NCBI GenBank assembly: GCA_001600415.1
Contig: BCJX01000015.1
Location: 623,382-687,381, forward strand
DNA length: 64,000 nt
Direction: 5' to 3'
Source: Pascua guehoae
Taxonomy: Eukaryota > Basidiomycota > Tremellomycetes > Trichosporonales > Trichosporonaceae
Position numbers and translations under genes: made by a program
The notes under the pieces: generated by a model
What the model was told of the DNA's origin: nothing
Databases searched by the model: none
Seen by the model: the letters and a program-made list of their open reading frames with translations, nothing else
Part shown: piece by piece, positions 10,718 through 21,520 of the stretch
Numbering within the stretch: position 1 is the first letter of the stretch
How the letters are laid out: the number at the start of each line of letters is the position of its first letter

Positions 10718-11861
10718 CTAAGTACGGTCCGACGTGATTGCGTCGGCAAACTCGGACATGCTTTCATACGTCCAGTCGGGCACGATATCCGTGAACGCCG
10801 ACACTCCCATGACAGCGCTGGCGCGGTTAATCCATGCCCCCTTGAGGCCCTTCTTGTGGCCACTACGGTGTCAGTCATAGAACACAGATGGAAATCACGA
10901 GCCCTGGGCACAGAGTTGCTGGAAACGCACGGCTGGATGTCATGGAGCTTCGAGTTTGCGACGATGAGAATATCCTCCTTGTCAATGCCAAATTCGTCCT
11001 TAATGTGCGAAATGGCATAGTCCAGGTTGCGCAGCTGGGGTTTGTACGATCCGACTGTACGGTCAGTCACAGGCAAGGGGGAAACGGCATAACCAGACGT
11101 ACTGTTCTCGGCAGTGTAGACTGCATCAAAGGTATACCCTTTCTCAAGCTTCTTCCGTGACCTGCGCTCCGTGAGTTGGGGAACTGACACTAAGGGAGAC
11201 ACGGGACGTACTGGTCAAAGCTTGCATTGTTGACGTTGCTCAGAATGACGAGCTTGAGTCCCGCGTCGTGCAGGCGCCGCAACGCCTCGGCCGAGTCTGG
11301 GAACGCGGGCCACGAGCCTACGGCGTTGCCAAACGCAGTTGCCTCGGCTGCGCGTCAGTGCTTCTGCACCGTGTTGGCGACAAGGTACTCACCATCATCC
11401 GCTTTCAGGTCCAGGTCAGCTGCCGTCGCGAGGTACGCCTGGCGCAAACTGCAGTCAGGTCAAGTTGTCTACATGATAGCGCCCGGACTGGAACTCACAC
11501 TTCGGGGTACAGCATGCTCGGCGTCTCGGTCTGGATACGCGTCTCGTGTGGGCCAAACACCCCAAAGAGCTTCTCGCGCGTCGGAGCGTTGAGCTGATTC
11601 AGCAGGGGGCCAAATTGGTCGAGCATGCCTTGTTCCCAGTTCTAAGTTGTCAGTCGGACCGGTGGGGTGCCATGGGATAGAGACGAGTCTCGACTCACAA
11701 TCAAGGTCTGCATGAACGCAACGTGTCAGCAGTAGTGCTTGAATCGTACGTCGAGGCGACTTACGCCGTAGCAGTCGAAAAGCAGAGCCCTGGGTCATCA
11801 GTGTGTGGTTCCTCGGGTGAATCGTGCCAGCTCACTTGTACGACTTGAGTGACGCCGACAT
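10718..11861 (-). CDS. HAD-superfamily haloacid dehalogenase-like hydrolase
   Basis: Transcribed leftwards from the ATG at 11861. The first exons are 11861-11836, 11789-11765 and a 9-nt microexon at 11707-11699. Joined, they give [18 protein letters not shown], which is HAD motif I with the nucleophile Asp at about residue 14. Motif II is [13 protein letters not shown]. The motif III Lys is in [14 protein letters not shown]. The motif IV region is [14 protein letters not shown], followed by KGAWINR. This pattern fits type II haloacid dehalogenase-like enzymes, which hydrolyse 2-haloacids or small phosphates; the substrate is unknown. The protein is probably cytosolic, since no signal is seen. 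The 3' end faces the FAHD1-like gene. Confidence 0.88.
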
Positions 11862-12623
11862 TGTTCTAGGGGGTGTGGGGTTGGGGGTCGAGTGTGTGGA
11901 AGATGGGAGTGCCAAGGCGGTTTACGAAGGGTCTGATGGGTCTGTGTACGTCCTTGGAATGATAGTAGTTCGGGTGTTCCTTTACCAATCTGGAGGTGGA
12001 CGCGACCGGAAGAACGACTGTAGTAGGCATGGTCGTTGGCGGAAGCGAAGACGTCACTGGTGGCAGCGGAAGTCAGCGGTAGAGCGGAAGTCGGCGGAAG
12101 TCAGCGGATCCGAGCGGAAGTCAGCGGATCCGGGCGGGAGTCAGCGGAAATCACTGTGCTGTTTTCGTCCCCTTCCTCACTGGTCGATGTTGGGTATGGG
12201 CATATGGCCACCATCAATTCAGAAATACACTCACTGCTGCTACTCTGCAGACATTCCTAAGAAGTTGGTGCCCATTTGCAAGGGACCTGAGGGTAGCAAG
12301 TATCTGGGGCGACCAAAGGTGGTTGTTGCTTCAGCGAACCCACTCAGACAGCACGGGACATGTCCAAAGTGCGCGAAGGGTCCCGTCAGCCTTACAGTAC
12401 ACAGTCACTACAGTGGACTGAAGAAAGATACCCTATGATAACCGTATAGCAGGGGGCCGCCAATGGGAGTGGGAGGGGAAGAGGCGGCCTTGGACTGATC
12501 TCGGTGCACGATGGGCAGGTGCGTGGGAGGGCGGAAATCGGCGGAAGTGGCGATACTTGAAATAGCCACTGCCAAGGTGTGGCCGTCCACTCACTGCTAG
12601 CAACCCAGCGAGCATCCCTCACA
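11862..12623. other. Intergenic with a Ser/Gly-codon-like short repeat
   Basis: About 760 bp between divergently transcribed HAD and GNAT genes, so it should contain both promoters. Apart from the short repeats at 12060-12155 nothing coding is supported. Confidence 0.5.
12060..12155. repeat. Short imperfect repeats of an AGCGGAAGTC-type unit
   Basis: Variants of AGCGGAAGTC recur about six times, some joined by AGCGGATCCG. A looser copy lies near 12530-12555. It sits in the intergenic space between the HAD and GNAT promoters. The units could be binding sites or simple-sequence drift. Confidence 0.7.
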
Positions 12624-13504
12624 ATGACTCTCACCATGGCAATCAAGCGACCGTATACTTTCCGCAAGCTCTCCCTGGACTTCTGTAGGTCTCTACACAT
12701 CCAGTCGGGACCGTTTCTGACCCGCAGCAGGGGCCGACTTCGACTCGGCCGTCGATCTCATGGTAGCTAGCTTTGCACAGAGTACGTTTCGTGCAGCCTA
12801 TGCAGGTGCAGTTCGCTGACATGCTACCAGTGCCCACCTGGAAGCGACTCTACCGAGGTAAAGACGTTTCGTGGGCGCGAGCAAAAGTGATATTCTACCT
12901 CGAAGCGTCATTCGAACTTGGCGAGGTGTGGGGGGTGGAGCGTGCGGGAAGTCATAAGGGCCTCGCGTGCGTGATGGCGTTTATCCCCCCAAGGACGCAA
13001 TTACGAGACGCGTGAGTGACACAGTCGTACGTTGCTAACAGTTTCAGCCCATCTGCGCGCCAAAATTGGCTGTCGTTTCTCCAAGCCGTCGACGTCCAGA
13101 CATCCAGTAGCAGAAGGGCTAGCGCAGTCACATTTACCGACCCAAAGTATACGATGGATGTGGTCCTCAACAGGTGCTGGAGCATTACGCTCATTGGAAC
13201 CCACCCTGAAGAAGTTGGGCAAGGGTTGGCGACCTCGGCGATCAACGATCTCATTGAAATCGTACAAGATCAAGGCCAGGGCGTGTGGGTTCCAACCACT
13301 TACGAGCCACGAGTGAGTTTCCGGCTGAAAGGCGCCCTTGAACGCGTCTGGATCTGACAACACTAGATGTCGTTCTATGAGAGAGCAGGGTTCAAGCACA
13401 TTAGAACGACGTCGACGACCAATTTATTTGGGGATGAAGAGTCAGAGTACATGATGCTCTATCCACCACCGGGCAGGTTCCAGAGAAGTGTGGGATGCAG
13501 ATAA
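12624..13504 (+). CDS. GNAT-family N-acetyltransferase
   Basis: The start at 12624 (MTLTMAIKRPYTFRKLSLDF) leads through several short introns. The middle reads VPTWKRLYRGKDVSWARAKV and AGSHKGLACVMAFIPPRTQL. The acetyl-CoA-binding motif is in SITLIGTHPEEVGQGLATSA (Q/R-x-x-G-x-G/A). It is followed by VPTTYEPRMSFYERAGF, the usual motif B, and the frame closes with TAA at 13502-13504. About 230 residues are expected. The enzyme should move an acetyl group from acetyl-CoA to an unknown amine. Introns between 12682 and 13050 were placed by eye, so exon ends may be off by a few bases. Confidence 0.8.
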
Positions 13505-13633
13505 TTACAATATATGTTCTTGTCGGGATGAAGATACTGCGAACCTCAGTTTTAGAGATCGCACAGGAGAAGGGCGTTCGTATACAACAGGAGGCCGCCG
13601 TGCGTCCGGCGCGTGGGTCCAGCCTCCTATGAG

Positions 13634-13747
13634 GCCCGCTTTGTGTAGTGGTTATCATATGTCTTTCCTATCTCATCGTTCCTCCTTCGGGAGGCGAACG
13701 GTTCAGATGCAAGGACAAGGTCACAGGTTCGACCCCTGTAGTGGGCT
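13634..13747 (+). tRNA. tRNA-Arg(CCU) with an intron
   Basis: The acceptor stem pairs GCCCGCT (13634-13640) with AGTGGGC (13740-13746), with one G-U pair. The D arm is GTGTAGTGGTTATCAT. The anticodon stem is TGTCT with GGACA, with anticodon CCT at 13657-13659 after TT. The T arm is ACAGG-TTCGACC-CCTGT. An intron of about 41 nt follows position 37 and carries a CCTCC-TTCG-GGAGG hairpin. A TTTTT terminator follows near 13751. The CCU anticodon reads AGG arginine codons. Confidence 0.88.
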
Positions 13748-13939
13748 AATCCTTTTTGCATGCATAGGGATGTGAGAGGAGTGGTAGGAGATGAAGAGGA
13801 GCAGAAGGACGGTTAGCTGTGGTCCCTCATGAACGGTCAACTTGGAACCAGTGGGGTCCCCGCACTTCCACCAATGCCGTCATAAACTTGACCCCCTCCA
13901 CCAAAACTGGATCAACACTGTCGCATTGCATTCACCACC

Positions 13940-16806
13940 ATGCCGCGTACAGCAACCCAACACAACCTAGCCACGTCTAGTGTGGCTCAGAGAGGACGTA
14001 CACGTCGCAACGTCACCCAGGCATGCTTCAATTGTCGACAACGGTGAGCCCATGTCATGTCCGCCGATTTCCGGCCACCAGCTGACCGTATGTCAGCAAG
14101 AAAAAGTGTGATGGCGTCCGGCCAACATGTGCAACTTGCGTATCATACAGTGTATGTAGGCATCCTGTACACTAAGTACTAACTCTGTAAGGACCAGTGT
14201 GTATGGACGGTCGAGGACGATTGGCGAAACCCGCTGTCACGGGACGAGGCCAACGCGCTGCGAGCCAGAGTGGACGAGCTCGAGCAAATGGTGGAGCGGT
14301 TTCGCCATCATCTCGGAAGTCCCGAGCTGGATAGGTTGGATGGCCCAACAGACCCTCCTCCTACGACGTTTGGTAATGCTCCGGGGAGAAACACAGTACC
14401 TGGTGCTCGCGAGCCCATGTCCGCTGCCGTTGACCGTCCTCATTTGGTGGGCGAAGGCGCCGCCGCTCGTGGAGATCGTGCCGTGAGATCAACAGTGCCT
14501 TACCATGACTTGGACGACGTCGAAGGAATGATGGTATGTACCATACAACGTACTACAGTCAACTCACAAGCAGGTGCAAGACGACAGAGGCTACCTGAGA
14601 GTCCACGGACCCACAAGCGCGTTCCACTACCAGCCTACACCATCAGGCTCTGGGCCGAATCAAACACTCACCCGAACCGACAATACACACCGTTTTGCAC
14701 GGTACCTTCCCAACGTCTACCTTCCTAAGGAGCAGCACGATTTGGCTGTCGACAGGTTCTTCCGTTACTTTTCGTCCTGTGGTATGTCACTGTGGACCGG
14801 GTAACGCTACCTTTACTTTGGGTTGCGACACGCTGATACTGTGCAGGACAGCGGGCGACGCCTCACCTTTTCTACAGAGACATGGAGGTTGCACTTGATA
14901 TTGCCGACGAGGCAGACCTCCCATTCATGGCACCAAACTACTCGCCTGGGCTGCACAATGTGATCGTCTCGCTGGGGCTGGCTTATGCTGAGGAGGAGTA
15001 CTTTCGCGCGATCCCCACGCGCGGCGTGTTCAACGAGGAGGCTGGCCGACGCCTCGAACTTGAGATCGCAGCGCCATGTCTCGCTACAGTACAAGCCCTC
15101 GCACTCCGCACAAGCTGTTCGTCCACCGTCGGCGATTACTCTGTGGGTTGGGTCAAGAACGGGCTGGCCACACGGCTGTGTTGCGCCAGTGCGTAAGGAT
15201 TCAGCTGTCCAGCTGTATTGCAGCTCTGGTTGCTAACCTTGTAGTCGGCTTACATGTCGACACATCGCCTCTGGTTGCTCACGGCAAGCTCACGCGCGAG
15301 GCGTTTATCCAGGTGGGTTTAGTGGGACGAACCTGAGGACTGATCACAACAGCGCAACGTCACATTTTGGTCAACCTTTTGCCAGGAGGAAATGTGGGCA
15401 ATCTATATTGGACGGTCGCCGTTGATGGGCTACTACTCGTTCGTCAAGCTATTAACTAAGCACGCAGTACCCCGCCCCCGGTCGCAGATTCCGAAACTGA
15501 TGAAGTACTGTGGACCTGGCCACCAGGACCAATGGCGTCGGCTCCACCGCAACCATCGTTCCTCAGCCTCACATTCGTACACACGACCAAGTTGATGTTG
15601 ATCGCCACTGATATCACCAATACAGTGTAGGTGCAAAGAGTCCCGCCCCCGGCGAGACTCGGTCTCCCTCACCACCCTGCTGCCCTTTTCCTCCTCTACC
15701 AACAAGCTACACCGGCCAGTTTCACAAGTCCACTCTCATCCAGAACGGCGCCGTCCAGCGATTCAAGTACGTCCATCCCATCGTTCCTTCACCGGACACA
15801 ATCTAACATGCCAGCGAGTCTCTCGACGCGTGGTTTGCCGACATACCCGAGGTGCTCCAGTTTGATGTGGACGCGAGCCCACCAGTCCTCCCCCATGTTC
15901 TCCTTCTCCCCCTATGCGGATACTGGATCGTCATCCTTCTATTCCAGCCATTTGCTCAGGTATCGGCCAGTGTTCCTGGCCCGGACGACGAGCACTTTGC
16001 AACGTACGCCATGACGGTGCGTCCTTGTCATTGCCTCTCCCTGATATCCACTTCCTGACACCCAGCGCTGCCATCAAGCCGCGCTCAAAATTGACTCACT
16101 GACGGCCATGTTCAACGCTCAGCACGGTTTGCGCTTTACGACGCCGACACATGCCCAGATTGTCTACACGGCCGGCACCACGTTTCTCCTTGCGGCCGCT
16201 CAAGCCGCACAACCGGCACAGACTGCCGCTCTGCTCGACAAGGTGCGCTCGGCGCTGACCATGCTTCGCGAAATCGGATTGACGTGGAACGCCGCGACCC
16301 AAAAGGCAGCTATCCTTGACGGCCTACTCTTGGCGTACACCGAGGCGGCTCGAGAGCGACAGGCTACCCCCGTTCAATCGCCCGAGCAACGGTGCAACAC
16401 AGACTCGGTGGCTGGCATGGGAACCGACACAGGCTTGTTTCCTGGGAGCACACCGGTATGTTCTACCTGCAAGCATCGCTAATCAGCAGGATATGGGTCC
16501 CAGCGACCAACAGCCTCTCTCATTGTCTGCAGGGTAAGTGCGCTGGCAGGTGCCACAACACACCTGCACACCCCTTACACCTACACACGCCTACACGCGC
16601 ACACAACCACACAACCAGCAGATCATCATTTCCAGCAGATCAGCACACTCACGCGTAGCAGACCGAACGACACGGAAATGGCGTGGGCAGGCACGACAGA
16701 GCTCGACGAGTTTATCCAAAGCTTGTTCTCACAGAGCACGCTGCCGTTTGTCGGTGAGGCCGACCTGATGGCGCTTCTTCAGGACCCACAGCCGACCATG
16801 TTGTAA
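13940..16806 (+). CDS. Zn(II)2Cys6 transcription factor
   Basis: Across two introns the N-terminus reads C-x2-C-x6-C-x6-C-x2-C-x6-C (CFNC, then RQRKKKC, DGVRPTC, ATC, VSYSDQC), an exact fungal binuclear zinc cluster. A linker and a short coiled segment follow (SRDEANALRARVDELEQMVE). The middle shows the fungal_trans domain: GLHVDTSPLVAHGKLTREAF, FWSTFCQEEMWAIYIGRSP, then ESLDAWFADIPEVLQFDVD. It ends EADLMALLQDPQPTML with TAA at 16804-16806. The protein should bind DNA in the nucleus as a pathway-specific regulator. Targets are unknown; the neighbouring acetyltransferase and proteases are candidates by position only. A CAC-rich stretch at 16550-16620 is probably an intron. Confidence 0.88.
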
Positions 16807-17857
16807 CTGGCCGCACCGTGAGCTATAGGATACCTCAGTACCAAGCAGCACTACACAGCAGTGTGCGAGGCACATGCGAAGGCTGGTGGTGTAACCTCCA
16901 AAAGCCAGTGGACGAGCTCACGCCCGACAAGGTATAGCCAGATATGCGGCGTCTTTCCCGTTTCCGACGCGGAGAAATCACGCACAGAATCGGCTCAAGT
17001 GGCCTCGCACTGGCCTTGAGTAGTGTTTGTGAAAGACAAACACAAGGCATGTTTAACGGTGCTGAGAGTGTAGACGGAGATCATGTTCTCGATGACGCAA
17101 TCATCAGACCTATTAGATTGGCTCTGAGGGCTGAGGATCGTAGACGGCTAGTGGGAGGTGGCGATCATGGAACGCATGGAACATTGTGGCCCATGTGGTA
17201 CTGCATCCATGACCATGGGACGCACAAGTAACATGGATGTTTAGTTGTTGGAAGTAGTGGATGGAGCGGCCTATGTCCCCATGCGGCAATTGATCAGTCC
17301 GACAATCGGTACTAGTCCAGTCGGAGAGTTCTTGAGCCCGGAGCATACGAGAAGCGTTGACTGGTAACTATGGGGGGGACCCACACCGATGATCGGCCGA
17401 GAATGGCACGGCGCTATCTATCGGGGAGAGCTATCAAGCGGCTGTAGTGGCATCCATCGTTTCATAAATAACTACCTACCACTCACTTCTTGTATCTGGG
17501 TGCATGGCGATGCACGTCGCAGCGTCGCCGTGTTTGCCGAAACGAAATCAAAGTTCTAGCTAAACCTGCTACGTGTTCCATAGTGCCACGCTATGATTGT
17601 CCCCACATGGAGCACCCACCGTGACGTCCTCGTTGATGGGCTGGTCATGGCGAAGGATGGCGAAGTTCATCCGCGTCGACAAGGCCAGTCTACTGCGCTT
17701 ATCCTGTCTGGGGCGGTTATTGGGGCTGCACATGACGGCGGGTCCATGCGGTCCATGTCCAGTTCGGAGGCCAACACCTCTCCGGAATGGAGTAGTTTGA
17801 ACAACACATAAACTGGACCCAGGTAAGCAACGATGAACCCCCATCCCCAACATCAAA
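16807..17857. other. Intergenic
   Basis: About 1 kb between the transcription factor and the second aspartic protease, both on the plus strand. The long minus-strand open frame at 17569-18333 is antisense to the protease start and has no coding signature. No gene or RNA is supported. Confidence 0.5.
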
Positions 17858-19390
17858 ATGGTCTCGACTGGCATCCTCGCCTCTGTCCTCTTCGCGCTCG
17901 CGGTCTCGGCCGCACCGGCCCCTGTCGTCCACAAGCGGGGTGGCCCCGTCACGCTCCCGCTCACGCGTACGCCCGTGCCACGGCGCCAGGACCGCAAGAG
18001 TGGCAGTGCGGGGTGAGTCTCCTGAATCTTCCCCCCTCGTGCGTGTCTGTGCTCACTCGTCAGTGTCACGACGTGGGGCAATGACCTGCGGTACACCACC
18101 CGCGTGTCCGTCGGCACCCCTCCGCAAGAGGTCGAGGTCATGATCGACACGGGCTCGACAACATTGTGGATCGCCGACGCCGTCGACGGACACTTTGACC
18201 ACGGCAAATCGAGCACGTTCAAGTATGCTGGCGAGGGGGGCAAGCAGCCCTTCTCGATCGAGTACCTCAAGGGCTTTGCCAAGGGGTTCCTCGCCGAGGA
18301 CACGGTTGCCATTGGGCCGTTTGCCCAGCCCAACCAGGGGTTCTGTGAGTCACCACCTCCGAGTATCCGCCTTGACGTTGCTTACACTGCAGTGGCGGCC
18401 AACGAGTGGTCGGAGGGCATGCTGAGCGCCAACAACTCTGGCCTGATCGGCCTTGGCTGGCCGCATGGCAGCGACCCCGAGCCGTACTGGCACCGCATTG
18501 CCCAGCAGTGGGAGGACAAGCGCTTCGGCATCTACCTCGACCGTGTCGAGGGTGACGGCGATGTGGGCAACGACGTCCCGTCCCCAGGGGGCCTCATCAC
18601 GCTCGGGTGAGTAGGGTTAGCGGTCATGGGGATATCAGTGGTGGTGGCAGGTCGTCTCCATGCTCCTGCTGGCCAGTCGTTGTCTCAGTTTCTGGACTGC
18701 AACAATGGATGGCTATCCTCGGCAGTCACTTTCCCCACCTCACAGCAACATGCTAACCAAACAGCGGCGTCGACGAGTCTCTCTTCACCGGCGACATCAA
18801 CTACCTCCCGCTCCTCGACAGCACCCCCAACTTCAAGACGCACTGGTCGGTCGCGGCGGAGGCGATCAACGTCAACGGCAAGCCACTCGACCTCGGCTCC
18901 AACATCCCCACCATTACCGACACGGGCTCGACTATGATCATGGCCAGCAAGGCCGACGCGGCAAAGCTCTTCCAGCAGGTCGCTGGTTCCGAGATTGACC
19001 CGTTCCAGAGCATGGTATCGGGTTTCGACTTTTACACGTTCCCTTGCGACGCAAAGTTTGAGCTCGACTTTGAGTATAACGGCATCAAGTACCCCATCAA
19101 CGGCGAGGACCTCGTCCTGGCCAAACTCAACGGTAACAAGTGTCTTGCTGGTGTTGGTGGTGCAGAGTGAGTACTTCGGTTCAAATGTGACGGTGTGGAG
19201 TGCCGAGTTTCAAACGGCACCCAGACTACCCTACCCACCCAGACTACGCCTATCGCCTATCGGCTCCACTACCTGGCATCCACTGACCGACAGCATCGAC
19301 TTTTGGCTCCTCGGCGATGTGTTCCTCAAGAACGTCTACTCGATCCACCGCGTCGACCCCCCGGGACTGGGCTTTGCCAAGCTCAAGTAG
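17858..19390 (+). CDS. Secreted pepsin-like aspartic protease (A1)
   Basis: Five exons (17858-18012, 18064-18344, 18393-18606, 18765-19166, 19294-19390) join in phase to 382 residues. It begins with a signal peptide (MVSTGILASVLFALAVSAAP) and a short basic propeptide with a possible KR processing site. Both catalytic motifs are intact: VEVMIDTGSTTLWIAD and ITDTGSTMIMAS. Other A1 landmarks are YTTRVSVGTPPQEV, SGLIGLGWP, LITLGGVDESLFTGDINYLP and FWLLGDVFLKNVYSIHRVD. It should be an active extracellular or vacuolar endopeptidase with acidic pH optimum. It is the best-preserved of the three aspartic proteases in the window. Confidence 0.95.
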
Positions 19391-19821
19391 GCCGGACGGG
19401 GACAGGCCAAGCAGACGCCTTGGAGGTAACCAACACTCCCAACAAGCAAAGTAATAAAGACCTGGAAGACATTGAATAAAGCTGAGAATCAAAGCTTGGC
19501 AGCTGAATAGTTGACAAGCCATGAAATGAATGACGAATGAGCGATCAACAGTGGCATATCAAGATCCAGAATCCCCGAGAACCCTGGACAATCACATACG
19601 ACCTGAATGAAAGCTCACCTGGACAAACCGTAGCACAAACTGATCCCCGACCGGGGGATGAGGTACAGGGGAGCGTTGACTCGCTCTCATAAAGTATCAC
19701 TGAGAAACAGGCCAGGGGTGTGTGAGGCGACCGCGAGAGGTGGGAGATGGAGGTGAGTGGAGATCAGAGACATAGGAGCCGCATCCGAGTGCCCCTGCAC
19801 CCAGGCATGCGAGGGATGGTA
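19391..19821. other. Intergenic
   Basis: About 430 bp holding the 3' end of the protease. No gene is supported. Confidence 0.5.
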
Positions 19822-20860
19822 CTACAACCCACCCACCATGACGATGTTCTCTTCCAACCACTTGGGCATCCGAGGTCCTCGCAGGTCATCTTGACGCCCC
19901 TTAGCTCTGATCATACCCCATTATCCCAAGAGTTTCCCCCACATTATCCATCATACACCCGCTCCGCGCCGACAAGGACGAAGGGGCGCACGTACGCCTG
20001 CCAAGCTCAGGTGTTGACCATTTCAAGACGCCACTATCGTGGAGCGTGTATTCTCTGGGGGGGAGTCGACATCCACGACACACTACTACCTCCGCGGAGC
20101 CATCAAGTGAATCATGCCTCCAACCCGTACAGGGCAAAATCGGGGGTCTGAGCAGGCTGGGGCGTATCAGAGTTGCCAGCTCGAGCTGGATGCGAGTGAA
20201 GCGTGGTGAGCGGGGTGAGTAAGTAGGCGATGACTAACTTGGGGCGCCAAGTCGCATGGAGTTACTCACCCTCGACATGGATGCAGCCGCCATCTACACG
20301 CCTACCAGGGTCGTGTGAGCGGACGCCTGGCTTCCTGGGGCACGCCCCAACCACCAGTGGACGAACGGCGCACTTGCCAAGATGACATGGACATGCAAGC
20401 TGGGCAAAATGTTCAAGTGGTCTTGTCACCAATGTCGGACCCGACACGCAGCGAGCAAGTACCGCCCCGTGCCTCTCCCCACTCCCTGGCGGGATAGGGG
20501 GATGGCACGATGATTGGGATCGCGACATGCATAGGCAGACGTACGAGAAGGGTACGTGAATGTGTGGGGTGAGTGCGTAATAGGTGATGGGGGTGGGCAG
20601 TGCATTACGATCAGCCGTGCCTGGGGTAATGTCGCCGCCTTGTGGGGTCTTGCGATTGGCTGGCCAGCGGCCCAACATGGCAAAAAAATGGCTCGTCCCC
20701 TTGAAAAGAGTATGTGCAGCGCCTGTAGACGTCGTGGTATCGTTCCCCGTCTCTGCGTACTCGACGGATGGGCTGTAGCCGATGTTGCTGTCGCGGACAC
20801 AGGTCCCCGGAGGGGTCCCCCTTGACGACGACCGAGCTACAGACCTGGACTGAATATCGT
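19822..20860 (-). CDS. Possible multi-exon gene of unknown function
   Basis: Read leftwards, several GC3-rich blocks follow each other. They include NIGYSPSVEYAETGNDTTT and GGDITPGTADRNALPTPITY, a possible GGCIHVEG just before a good GTGAGT donor at about 20270, a block with EYTLHDSGVLKWSTPELGRR, and a terminal block RGPRMPKWLEENIVMVGGL with a TAG at 19822-19824. The start and several junctions are unresolved, and a competing plus-strand frame at 20300-20510 also looks coding. I recognise no family. It may be a genuine gene or a decayed one. The boundaries are approximate. Confidence 0.3.
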
Positions 20861-21520
20861 GTTGCAGACTTTGGTGCTACGATGCGTATGTTGGATGCTG
20901 ATCAACGTACGGCCCAACGCGAAATGCCGGCAGAGCCACGCTGACACCGTCCGCGCGGCTGCGGGAAGTGCGTGCGTCCCGCAGCGGTTCGGCAGAGTAT
21001 GAAAAGGACGGACGCGACGGGCGCGAATAGAAGAGCTGGCATGCTGCAATTCTACGCTAAACACAAACGTTTTCGGGCCACGTCTGTGCTTCCAATGACG
21101 GCAGGCGAGCGTCGTAGGTCGGCAGTATGCTTATGGCCACGAGACACTGCGGTATGTACGGCGAGACACTGCGGTATGCGCGGGCCGAGCTTATCGAGTG
21201 CCTTGGTACTGCCAAATGCCGAGCATCCAAGCCTGTGGAGCACGTTAGAGTTGACGGCAGCAGTCGTGAGCATCAAGGTGTCATCGTTGGCGGCGAAAAG
21301 CGGGAACGGGTCTTGACAAACGACAGCATCACGTTCAACGGAACCCAAGAGTCTGTACTACTATGACATGCATTGTTACAGGCAGTGGAAAGTATCAGCT
21401 CCAGAGTCCAGCTCATGCGATAAATGGTAATGCAGCGAAACGAAGCAAAGTAATGGATGGAGGCTCGCCGGGGGCGGGCCTCGGTGCAGAAGGCGAAGTC
21501 GTAACAAGGCGCGGTGTGCT
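20861..21520. other. Intergenic
   Basis: No gene is supported. A short tandem repeat of about 20 bp (GAGACACTGCGGTATG) occurs twice near 21140-21180. Confidence 0.45.
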
